In this document: positions 43,509 to 53,277 of the stretch, one piece after another
Layout: each line of letters opens with the position of its first letter
How positions within the stretch are numbered: position 1 is the first letter of the stretch
NCBI GenBank assembly: GCA_963556195.1
Contig: OY744525.1
Coordinates: 84,041,576 to 84,105,575 of the forward strand
Source: Sepiola atlantica
Taxonomy: Eukaryota > Mollusca > Cephalopoda > Sepiida > Sepiolidae
Length of the DNA: 64,000 nt
Reading direction: 5' to 3'
The notes under the pieces: generated by a model
Seen by the model: only the letters and a program-made list of their open reading frames with translations
Database searches by the model: none
Told to the model about the DNA's origin: nothing
Program-made: the position numbers and the translations under genes

Positions 43509-43745
43509 GTCAGTGCTGAACTGTAGGACCAGTTGAGTTACACACGAATATACTGTTAAGAACACTAAAGCGCCGGGTTAGGTTAACGCTAGAATGTTCA
43601 ATAATGCTCAGATGACAAAGTTCATTCTCTGACTTCTGATTGGTTGCTAGTTAAGGAATCGACATTTTAGTGTATAACTATTGTTTCATTCAAACTAAAG
43701 CTTTTCGTTTAACTGAAAGCCCCGTGTAGTATTTATGTCGTTTAG
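43509..43745 (+). repeat. Promoter-like dispersed repeat, copy 6
   Basis: CTGAACTGTAGGACCAGTTG (family hairpin), TAGAATGTTCAATAATGCTC, TTCTGATTGGTTGCTAG (GATTGG at 43638-43643), TTTTAGTGTATAACTATTG (degenerate TATA) and CATTCAAACTAAAGC. The donor position reads GTGTAGTAT and is not conserved. Confidence 0.65.
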
Positions 43746-44326
43746 TGTCATGTTGATTATACAGCCACCATGTAAAATATGCATAGTATCAGAATATCCA
43801 GGTTTCTGTTTTCCGAATCAAAATCACCGCAACATATAAAAAATTAAATCGATCCTAATCATTCAATTTGAAGTATGAAGTGTCCTAAAAAGTTTTGGCA
43901 ATTTTTATTAATCTTACTTCTTTTATATTTAATCTTTGTTAAAACTTTTTGTCATGGCAGTTCTTTATTCTCTTGGCTTTTCCTCAATTTTCAGTCAAAT
44001 AGAAATGATCATTGTTGTCTTTGCTTAGGGCCGTAAACCTAACTCACAGAAGAGTAAGTATTCGTGTTTGTTGTATGAAGTTAAACTGTATTAATGCATT
44101 CAGTGTTTCTCAGAAGATTCGTATAGAATTTTATGATGATTGATTAAAGAAAAAAACTTCTGAATTTCCATTTTCAAAATTCCGTTCTACAGATTAGAGT
44201 CTTGAAAATTCATCACGATCTAGAAGATAGATTTTGCATAATGATGATGAATTAAAGGATTCCATCGATCGAATTCAAGTTTAAAATGTCAAGAACTCAC
44301 TAGGAAAAAAGATATATATTGAGTTA
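43746..44326. other. AT-rich non-coding stretch
   Basis: No gene recognised. Confidence 0.45.
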
Positions 44327-44815
44327 TGTAATGGGTAACTCATAAGTTGACATTGAACAAGAAACTACAGAGAGTTAGCTAAAAAACATTATTGCTTATT
44401 CGCAGATAATCCCGTACCGATAATTTCAAAATTTGAATTATTCCCAATGAATTTTTTACTCTGTGTTTCAGGGACCTGTCAAGGAATAATTGTTTTTGAA
44501 TTCTTAAATATTGTGCTCATTGTCAACTGGAACATGTTCAGAAACAAAACAAAAAAACAACCGGCACTGCTAAGAAGAAAGAAAGTTGTATTCCTAAAGA
44601 ACACGTCACGCATTTATGTGACAATAATAGCTCTGGAGAAGTATTCAAACTAACTTAAGAGATAATGTATCATCCACCATATTCACCAGATCTCTCATGA
44701 ACATATTTTAATTTTTTACTTCGATAATAATCTAAGAGACAGGATGTTAAAGAATGTAACTGACTTAAAAGCAGATATAAATAAAGATTTCTTTTAAAAT
44801 GGAATTACTAAGTTA
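44327..44815 (+). pseudogene. Mariner transposase fossil, third copy
   Basis: In shifting frames: WVTHKLTLNKKLQR (WVPHEL.. region), GTCQGIIVFEFLNIV (WDxKGIIHFELL region), RRKKVVFLKNTSRIYVT (VVLLHDNARPHVA region), HPPYSPDLS (HPPYSPDLAPSD region) and RDRMLKN. The first two catalytic Asp positions are replaced (Thr and Asn at the aligned places), and stops follow. Ends were not identified. Confidence 0.75.
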
Positions 44816-45165
44816 TGTTTAATAAGAGAACGTAATAGTATATGAGTCAACTTTATTTGATGAATAAATATATATTAAAATTTAAAAAAACAAAACTTTT
44901 GGGAAAAGTGATATTTTAATGTTTAACTTATTGTACATATTACACGTTAAAAGTGTCTCTTATTATAATGCACATGCATTCAGGTAGGTATACAAGCTAC
45001 GTTTAGCATATGTATTATGTGACATTGAATGTTGACTTTACATACAGACCTACAAGCATTGAATATTTCAACTCATTTGCGATTGACACATTTTCGGTCA
45101 TTGGTGTGGCCGACCAGCATTCATTCCTGTCGATTATTTGTAATATTCAAACCTATAACACGGTT
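44816..45165. other. Non-coding stretch
   Basis: No gene recognised. Confidence 0.45.
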
Positions 45166-45171
45166 TTATTA

Positions 45172-45230
45172 TATTCTCTCTCCTTCTCTACCTCTCTCAC
45201 ACGCACTCTCTCTCTCTCCCTCTCTCTATC
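45172..45230. repeat. (TC)n-rich microsatellite
   Basis: Interrupted TCTC tract that gives Ser/Leu-rich shadow ORFs. Confidence 0.9.
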
Positions 45231-45598
45231 ATCATTTGTGGTTGACAATGCTGAAGATATCGGGCTTCGTCTTTCACAATAAAATCCTCGAGTGTAGGTG
45301 ATTAATCTTATCTCTGGGGACGAGACGACGTTGAAGAGAGCCGTTTATTAATAAGCGCCGAAAAAGAACTGTAAAACGAGTTTTCACAAACATTTATAGT
45401 AACACACAAGGTCGAACACTGTGTGAATATTTGCTCACTTTGATCGGTGGTCAGTAGATGATTCATATTAATAATTAAATTAATATATTTTAATTGTATT
45501 TCAAATACTAGCAAATATATGCTGGGTGCAGTCACATATTTTTGTTTGGCTAAGAGGATGTCATGATGAACGAACTACATACACTGACCGTCAAAGAA

Positions 45599-45935
45599 GG
45601 GGTAATGCCTGGTAGGATCGTACCATTACAATAGAAGACCTACTACAATACCCCCTTCAAAATAGAGCAGGAATAACCTGGGAGGATCTTCCCTATAAAA
45701 TAATAAGGAACAACAGAAAAGATACTACAATACACCCCCAAGAAAGGAAGGTAGTACCTGGGAAGATAGTCTCATGACAACAGAACATGAACTACATTAA
45801 CCCTACTTCAAAGGAGGAATAATATCGGGAGGATTAGCTCTAAAAAAAGCAAGGAGGTAATTCCTGGGTGGACAGTCTAATGACAACAGAACCGATACTA
45901 CAGTAGCAATCCCATTAAAAGATAATGGAAGAATA
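45599..45935 (+). repeat. Degenerate minisatellite, ~5 units of 60-80 bp
   Basis: Units run GGTAATGCCTGGTAGGAT, ...TCTCATGACAACAGAAC, ...ATACTACAATACACCCCC, ...AAGGA. A single similar unit (AAAGGAGGAGGTAATGCCTG, ...GATAACAGAAC) ends the element at 55800-55860, and a variant lies at 51497. Confidence 0.7.
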
Positions 45936-46005
45936 GATTAAATTAGTTTTTCTAATTCATTTAAAAATGCTTAGTTATACAACTATTTTATTATAGTTCT
46001 TTAGT

Positions 46006-46085
46006 CTGTTGGCTAAGATCAAAGTGTAGTATATATTCTAAGCATCGCAGCGACACCAGACGTTAATTAAAAAAAAAACAATAAT
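46006..46085 (+). repeat. Orphan U2-like head with A-rich tail
   Basis: TTGGCTAAGATCAAAGTGTA then GTATATATTC (46009-46038) matches the family head, including its extra A in ATCAAAGTG, which canonical U2 lacks. The next bases (AAGCATCGCAGCGACACCAG) are not the array body, and an A-rich stretch with (AAT)n follows at 46069. It may be a short retro-pseudogene or a different chimera using the same head. Confidence 0.55.
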
Positions 46086-46200
46086 AATAATACGGCGTCG
46101 TAGAGGAAGGGGAAGAGTGCAAGAAGGGAAGGGTGCAGACACAAAATAATAATGCGGCGTCGTAGAGGAAGAAGAAGAGGGAGAGAGTAGGAAGAGGGCA
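46079..46200. repeat. 62-bp tandem duplication
   Basis: CGGCGTCGTAGAGGAAG occurs at 46093 and 46155, each preceded by (AAT)n and followed by purine-rich sequence. Confidence 0.85.
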
Positions 46201-47102
46201 CACCCTCAGTAGCTAGCCAAAGAGAGATAGAGACAACCGCTCAGTAGCAAGCTAGCCACGCTCTTCCTCCTTTTGTCATCCTTATGGTAAGATTTCTCGC
46301 AAGCGATTTCAAGAATAGTTTTTCTTATGTTATCAATTTTTTTTATCAAATTATTTTACTAAATAACTATTAATATTCACGAAACTATTGCACATGTGTA
46401 GATAAGATAGTACAATAAACTTAGAAATAAATAACATCAACTATTAATTAAATGTAAAGTGATTAAATCATAGATATGCAAATAAGACTATCTAATTACT
46501 GTACTTTGCTCGTTTGTCTCCCCTATATATGAAGTATTTCCAATTTCTATGTTGTATTATTGATTTAAATAACAGTAACCCTATTTTGATTGTAATATAC
46601 GAATGATAAGTGTAAACAACTTTTGCATTCATTCAGTTAGATTACTCTACTGACAATTTAAACAGCCTAAGTACACACACGATCTCAAAATGTTTTGTGA
46701 ACATAGACTTAAAAAATAATCTATTAACTAATTTATGTTTTTGCTAATAAATATATTTTTGAAAAAGTTGTCAGATGAGATTAAGAACAAGATCATTTTG
46801 AGATTAGATGAATTCAGAAATAATGTTTTTATATGTCATCCGTAGAATAATGAAATAATCAACAGAATAGCACAATTGCAGAAAATACCAGTATTTCATG
46901 AGAGAAAGAGATTAATATACAAATACAAAAAAAAGAAAGATCAGCGAGGAACAATAATTGGTAAGCTAATTATTAACAAATACAAGCTCGGTGTAGTATT
47001 ACTGCAGAATACTCAATCGTCTTGACCAGGTGTTTATGTGACTTAGAAATCCGAATTACACAATAAATCAACCGATAATTAATAGCACCTCCATTTATAT
47101 AA
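46201..47102. other. AT-rich non-coding stretch
   Basis: No gene or repeat recognised. Confidence 0.45.
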
Positions 47103-47370
47103 AACTAGCGGGGCTACCCGGCGTTGCTCGGGGTCATAAAAACATATAATTGAAGAAAAATCGTGTGTGTAACATCTTTATATACAAACTTCTATTTCTC
47201 CCCCCCCTCCTTTCTCTATAGCCGTCTCTTTATCTTTCTACCTTTCTCTTCCCTGGTCACCCCATTTCAGCGCTACTTTCTAATTTTGCCTTTTGCGAAA
47301 GCTGTTTCTTCCCCACCATTTCTCCTACGTTGGCCAGGGCAATAGTATATCATATTTCTATAAAAAGTAA
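47103..47370 (+). mobile_element. Head of ACTAGCGGGG repeat-rich element, copy 1
   Basis: ACTAGCGGGGCTACCCGGCG at 47103 starts ~270 bp that match 56275-56540 almost base for base, including CCAGGGCAATAGTAT and TTTCTATAAAAAGTA. This is a sharp 5' boundary of a dispersed element; the interior is a series of tandem arrays. Confidence 0.8.
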
Positions 47371-48135
47371 CACCTCTATCTGCGCCTTCTATATAAGAAC
47401 TTATCTCCGCCCCGGTGTTCATACTATATACGTATCTATCATCACCCCGGTGCGCATACTATATACGTACCTATCGCCGCCCCAGTGCACATACTATATA
47501 TGTACCTATCGCCGCCCCAGTGCAGATACTATTTAAGTACCTATCGCCGCCTCGGTGCGAATGCTAAATAGTACCTATCGCCGTCCCGGTGTGCATGCTA
47601 CATAAGTACCTATCGCTGCCCTAGTGCGAATAATTAATATGTACATATTGCCGCTTTGGTGCGAATGCTAAATACGTACCTATCGCCGCTTTGGTGCGAA
47701 TGCTAAATACGTACCTATCGCCGGCCCGGTGCGAATGCTAAATACGTACCTATAGCCGCCCCGGTGCGAATGCGAAATACATACCTTTCGCCGTTCCGGT
47801 GCATGTGCTATATACGTACCTATCGCCGCCCCGGTGCACGTGCTATATACGTCCATATCGCCGCCCCGGTGCGCGTGCTATATATGTACTGACTGCCGCC
47901 GCAGAGCGCATGCTATGTACGTACTTATTGCTGCCCATGTGTACATGTTATATACGTAGCTATCGCCACCCCTAAATTCTGAATACGTACCTATAGCCGC
48001 CCCGGTGTGGAAGCTAAATAGGTACTAATTGCTGCCCCGTACCTATAGTCTCCTCGGTGCGAATGCTAAATAGGTACCTATCGCCGCCCCGGTGCGAATG
48101 GTAAATACGTTTATATCGCCGCTAAAAATTTCCAC
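47371..48135 (+). repeat. CGCCGCCCCGGTG minisatellite (~38-40-bp units)
   Basis: About 19-20 variants of ATACGTACCTATCGCCGCCC then CGGTGCGAATGCTAA. The same array type follows the head of copy 2 at 56542. Confidence 0.9.
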
Positions 48136-48815
48136 GACCATCAATCTCTCCAGGCCCCCCAACTTTTTTTTACTCTCGCCCAACCCTGAGTAATATTTTT
48201 AGTTCCAAAAATAAAAAAATAAAAAAATTTGGCCCGACCCCTAAAAAGTTTGTCCTGACCTCTAAACATTTCCCCGAGCCCCCAATCTCTTCAGAACGCC
48301 CCCAACTTTTTTATTATTCTCTCCCAATCCTAAGAAATATTGTTAGTTAAAAAAATAAAAAAACAAAAAAAATTTGGCTCGACCTATAAAAAGTTTGTCC
48401 TGACCCCTAAAAATTTCCCCGACCCCCCCAATCTCTCCAGCCCCCCCCCTCCACAGTTTTTTTACTCTCGCCCACCCTGAGTAATATTTTTGTTCAAAAA
48501 ATAAAAAAATTTGGCCCGACCACTTAAAAGTTTGTCCTGACCCCTGAAAATTTCTCCGACCCCCCCCAATCTCTCCAGCCCCCATCAATTTCTTTTACTC
48601 TCCCAAACATGAGAAATATTTTGAGTTCAAAGAAAAAAAAAAATTTGGCCTGACCCCTAAAATTTTCCCCGACCCCCTAATCTCTCCAGCCCTCCCACCA
48701 ACTTTTTTTTTCAGTGTCCCACAACCCTGAGAAATATTTTAAGTTAAAAAAAAATAAAATAAAAAATTTGGCCTGACCCCTAAAAAATTTGTCCTGACCC
48801 CTAAAATTTAATTGT
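48136..48815 (+). repeat. Minisatellite, ~5 units of 120-145 bp
   Basis: Units contain TTTGGCCCGACCCCTAAAAA, GTTTGTCCTGACCCCTAAA, CCCCAATCTCTCCAG and CTCTCGCCCAACCCTGAG followed by poly-A/T runs of varying length. Confidence 0.9.
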
Positions 48816-51245
48816 GTTTTTAAACGTGAGTTAACGCACTTCCTTAGCTATCCTCTAACAAATAAATTTCATTAAAAAACATTAATTGGTTTATGAACTT
48901 GAGGTATTTCGTAATTAAATTACAATATGACTCAGCAATTTCAAATTACTATAAAATATAATGAAAAATAAATGAAAAGCCCCCCCCCCCGATGAAATAT
49001 TCCTCATGGACCCCTAAGGGCTGGGTTAATAGATTCGAGAATACTCTCATCATCTTACTCTGTGAATTTTACATAAGAATACACTTTTATATGTTATGTA
49101 TATATTCTCTAAACTTGTTTTAAACACCTTAATTGTGTGTTTTAAACGTGAGTTAACGCACTTCCTTCGCTACCCTCTAAAAAATAAATTTCATTAAAAA
49201 ACATTAATTGGTTTATGAACTTGAGGTATTACGTAATTAAATTACAATATGACTCAGCAATTTCAAATTACTATAAAATATAATGAAAAATAAATGAAAA
49301 GCCCCCCCCACCCGATGAAATATTCCCCATGGACCCCTAAGGGCTGGGTTAATAGATTCGAGAATACTCTCATCATCTTACTCTGTGAATTTTACATAAG
49401 AATACACTTTTATATGGTATGTATATATTCTCTAACCTTGTTTTAAACACCTTAATTTTGTTTTTAAACGTGAGTTAACGCACTTCCTTAGCTACCCTCT
49501 AAAAAATAAATTTCATTAAAAAACATTAATTGGTTTATGAACTTGAGGTATTACGTAATTAAATTACAATATGACTCAGCAATTTCAAATTACTATAAAA
49601 TATAATGAAAAATAAATGAAAAGCCCCCCCCCCCCCCGATGAAATATTCCCCATGGACCCCTAAGGGCTGGGTTAATAGATTCGAGAATACTCTCATCAT
49701 CTTACTCTGTGAATTTTACATAAGAATACACTTTTATATGGTATGTATATATTCTCTAACCTTGTTTTAAACACCTTAATTGTGTGTTTTAAACGTGAGT
49801 TAACGCACTTCCTTAGCTACCCTCTAAAAAATAAATTTAATTAAAAAACATTAATTGGTTTATGAACTTGAGGTATTACGTAATTAAATTACAATATGAC
49901 TCAGCAATTTCAAATTACTATAAAATATAATGAAAAATAAATGAAAAGCCCCCCCCCCCGATGAAATATTCCCCATGGACCCCTAAGGGCTGGGTTAATA
50001 GATTCGAGAATACTCTCATCATCTTACTCTGTGAATTTTACATAAGAATACACTTTTATATGTTATGTATATATTCTCTAACCTTGTTTTAAACACCTTA
50101 ATTGTGTGTTTTAAACGTGAGTTAACGCACTTCCTTAGCTACCCTCTAAAAAATAAATTTCATTAAAAAACATTAATTGGTTTATGAACTTGAGGTATTA
50201 CGTAATTAAATTACAATATGACTCAGCAATTTCAAATTACTATAAAATATAATGAAAAATAAATGAAAAGCCCCCCCCCCCGATGAAATATTCCCCATGG
50301 ACCCCTAAGGGCTGGGTTAATAGATTCGAGAATACTCTCATCATCTTACTCTGTGAATTTTACATAAGAATACACTTTTATATGGTATGTATATATTCTC
50401 TAACCTTGTTTTAAACACCTTAATTTTGTTTTTAAACGTGAGTTAACGCACTTCCTTAGCTACCCTCTAAAAAATAAATTTCATTAAAAAACATTAATTG
50501 GTTTATGAACTTGAGGTATTACGTAATTAAATTACAATATGACTCAGCAATTTCAAATTACTATAAAATATAATGAAAAATAAATGAAAAGCCCCCCCCC
50601 CCCGATGAAATATTCCCCATGGACCCCTAAGGGCTGGGTTAATAGATTCGAGAATACTCTCATCATCTTACTCTGTGAATTTTACATAAGAATACACTTT
50701 TATATGTTATGTATATATTCTCTAACCTTGTTTTAAACACCTTAATTGTGTGTTTTAAACGTGAGTTAACGCACTTCCTTAGCTACCATCTAAAAAATAA
50801 ATTTCATTAAAAAACATTAATTGGTTTATGAACTTGAGGTATTACGTAATTAAATTACAATATGACTCAGCAATTTCAAATTACTATAAAATATAATGAA
50901 AAATAAATGAAAAGCCCCCCCCCCCGATGAAATATTCCCCATGGACCCCTAAGGGCTGGGTTAATAGATTCGAGAATACTCTCATCATCTTACTCTGTGA
51001 ATTTTACATAAGAATACACTTTTATATGTTATGTATATATTCTCTAACCTTGTTTTAAACACCTTAATTGTGTGTTTTAAACGTGAGTTAACGCACTTCC
51101 TTAGCTACCCTCTAAAAAATAAATTTCATTAAAAAACATTAATTGGTTTATGAACTTGAGGTATTACGTAATTAAATATGACTCAGCAATTTCAAATTAC
51201 TATAAAATATCATCAAAAATAAATGAAAAGCCCCCCCCCCCGATG
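48816..51245 (+). repeat. 322-bp satellite, ~7.5 monomers
   Basis: The phase marker GTGAGTTAACGCACTTCCTT starts at 48826, 49148, 49470, 49795, 50117, 50438, 50761 and 51083, so the period is 321-325 bp. Monomers are very similar and differ mainly in a C-run of 9-15 before GATGAAATATTCC. The first copy carries more differences. The last monomer breaks off just after GATGAAATAT. Confidence 0.95.
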
Positions 51246-51412
51246 AAATATAAATGCACATTGGTCTTTATTATAGATAAATATAAATGCACATTGGTCT
51301 TTATTATAGATACAAATAAATGCACATTGGTCCTTATTATAGATACAAATAAATGCACATTGGTCTTTATTATAGATACAATTAAATGCACATTGGTCTT
51401 TATTATAGATTT
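51246..51412 (+). repeat. 34-36-bp minisatellite, 5 units
   Basis: AAATGCACATTGGTCTTTAT then TATAGATA(CA) repeated five times. It begins in register with the broken last 322-bp monomer. Confidence 0.95.
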
Positions 51413-51423
51413 TCTTAATATCC

Positions 51424-51600
51424 CCCCCAAGAAAAGAATTGGCCTGAGGCGCTCACACCGGCGATTGCCGTCACCCCCTCCCAATTTGGCATGAAAGGAG
51501 GAGGTAATGCCTATCATGATAACGGAAGGGAGGGGGAGGAATATTAGCGTCTATTAAAAGGTTGTAGTGTGAGTGAATTTCTTCCTGACACTTTGCATTA
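51424..51600 (+). repeat. Tail module of the repeat-rich element, copy 1
   Basis: One GCCTGAGGCGCTCACACCGG unit, then GAAAGGAGGAGGTAATGCCT, GAATATTAGCGTCTATTA and GTTGTAGTGTGAGTGAATTT. The same order ends the 54.7-kb array at 55790-55975. Confidence 0.75.
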
Positions 51601-51633
51601 TTTTTCAAATTATCTGCCACTCTCTGACGTCAT

Positions 51634-51860
51634 GATGACCTGATATAACCGGACACAATTTAGAGCAAGACCGGGTACATCCGGCAAGGGATTATGGGAC
51701 AGGTGCGGATGTGATTGAGCAACCCTTGTTTCACTACACACACTTAACATAGGATTCCTATGTTGTTATTGATGCATCCGGACAGAAGTTATTGGATGAT
51801 CTGATACAACCGGACACAATTTAGGGCAAGACCGGGTACATCCGGCAAGGGATTATGGGA
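51634..51860 (+). repeat. 66-bp direct repeats 161 bp apart
   Basis: GATAYAACCGGACACAATTT, AGRGCAAGACCGGGTACATC and CGGCAAGGGATTATGGGA at 51634-51699 and 51795-51860. Their AGACCGGGTACATCCGG core contains an inverted repeat. They could be ends of a small element or a duplication. Confidence 0.8.
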
Positions 51861-51914
51861 TGTTTACAGTGACTCTGCCTTTTTATCGGATTAGTACACA
51901 AATACATTAGAGTA

Positions 51915-52018
51915 ATTTACTCCTCTCCAGGAGTTAGGCACAAGGCCAGTTTTTATCCTACTCCCACCAGTTCGGGTCGGAAAGTGGGGGTTGAAAAGCC
52001 AGCGCCCGAGAGGTGAAA
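51915..52018 (-). mobile_element. Tail-only (5'-truncated) copy of the U2-headed repeat
   Basis: On the minus strand: CGGGCGCTGGCTTTTCAA, CCCACTTTCCGACCCGAA, GGATAAAAACTGGCCTTGTG, CCTAACTCCTGGAGAGGAGT. It matches the tail of the 29.1-kb copy and stops before the central body. 5' truncation is the usual outcome of LINE-driven retrotransposition. Confidence 0.75.
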
Positions 52019-52309
52019 TACATTAGATTATTTCGAATATGTTAAAAAAATGGCGTATAAAAGCTATGTTGAATTAGAGAAAAACGGCCTAGAGGAGTCT
52101 AAAAAATGTTGTTGATATTTAAAACTCATGTAATAATTTGTTAAATAGTATTGTACAATGTTTGTTGAAAGAAAATCATAGTTATTATTACTTGTTAATT
52201 TATTAAAGTAATTTGAACAGTGTATAGTGGATAGGCTGCTGTACTGCAGTAGATTTGTTATAAATAATTCAGTAAATTAAAATTTTTTAAGCTTTCTCAT
52301 CCTAGCCGT
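52019..52309. other. AT-rich non-coding stretch
   Basis: No gene recognised; flank of the LINE fragment. Confidence 0.45.
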
Positions 52310-53276
52310 AGCGAGACTAGTGACGTGGGTTACACGTCTTGATGAGGTTCATGGGGTTGGATCGGTTTCAGATCGCGATCTGGTAGTTTACTTTAAACAT
52401 CAACTTAAAGTGAAAATCAGATGCGATTGGAAGCGATTACATCGCATGGATTTCAATAGGAGATGGGTGCATGACACTAGTTTGTGCATCCGACGAGGCG
52501 CCAAGTTTGAGTTCGTGTTCCCTCCATAGTTATGGCACACGCGGTACTAGGTTCTACGGAACCCACCCCAGTAGACTTTTTTAATTAAAAGAGCAACTCT
52601 TAACTAGTAGGAATGAGAGATATCCTGTCCTTATATTATTTTTGCCGGCACTAGAGAGCTTCCAAAGATTCCCACTTCCATTTTTTACTTTGTCCCCGGT
52701 CGCTTGAAACCTTTGGCATTACCATCTTGGAAGCCGCCATCCACCCCAGATCCCATTCCCGATGAAGTTATTTTTGAATACCCCTCTTTTAAAATTCCCA
52801 CTCCCATTTAGGGACTGACCCGCTTGTTTTCGGTCTTGGGCCGGAAAACAGCGGGTGGTCCAACACTAAGCAACGAGGGAAAGACGGGCCATACTAACCC
52901 CCCTTTTTTATCATTTTATTTGGTTCTTTATTTTTCTTTCTTTTTGGGTGTTTTTAATATTTTTTCCCACTCCCACGATAATTGTCATTTACAACGTAAA
53001 TTTTTTGGGATATGTTAAGTAAGGATCCATCCACAGAGTGAATGCGGTATTTTGGTGCAAGAATCTGGTTAAGAGTAAGCAAAAGTTTTTATTTTCTGTT
53101 TTTGTTGTATTTTTTGTTGAAAATAAAAAATGTTAAATGCTTGTGTCACTTATCCCCGACCCCCCCTCCCCCTACATCCCGGGCGCTATGCCTAAGGTCT
53201 GGTGAGTTCCCTAAGGTTTGTAAAATCTCCATCTGTAGATAAAGATGGAGGTTGTCCGAGGGAATTCACCGGCCTA
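52310..53276 (+). mobile_element. 5'-truncated Tx1-like LINE 3' end
   Basis: The ORF 52320-52529 (YFKHQLKVKIRCDWKRLH, FNRRWVHDTSLCIRRG) aligns residue for residue in pattern with the C-terminus of the 1-5 kb LINE (YYLKARIRAERMKLS, FGERWVTGARLCRVAG) and stops at a similar place. About 750 bp of non-coding 3' UTR follow. They contain CGGTCTTGGGCCGGAAAAC and end in a long hairpin (53194-53276). The copy is truncated near 52310. It abuts the first U2-like head at 53278. Confidence 0.7.
53194..53276 (+). repeat. Long hairpin at the LINE/U2-repeat junction
   Basis: GGTCTGGTGAGTTCCCTAAG...ATCTCCATCT pairs with AGATGGAGGTTGTCCGAGGG...AATTCACCGGCC. That is a ~35-bp imperfect stem with loop GTAGATAA, ending two bases from the U2-like head. 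It could be the LINE 3' structure recognised by its reverse transcriptase. Confidence 0.7.
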
Positions 53277-53277
53277 A

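Noticed and set aside
45010..45301. Two overlapping 90-codon ORFs with Ser/Leu-rich stretches
   Set aside because: They span a (TC)n microsatellite in two frames; no domain.
48816..51412. CRISPR-like array of regularly spaced repeats
   Set aside because: Repeat units are contiguous 322-bp or ~35-bp monomers without unique spacers, in a eukaryotic context.
51200..51517. 105-codon minus-strand and 114-codon plus-strand ORFs with repeated 11-12-residue units
   Set aside because: Both translate the same 34-36-bp minisatellite on opposite strands; periodic peptides are by-products of the repeat.
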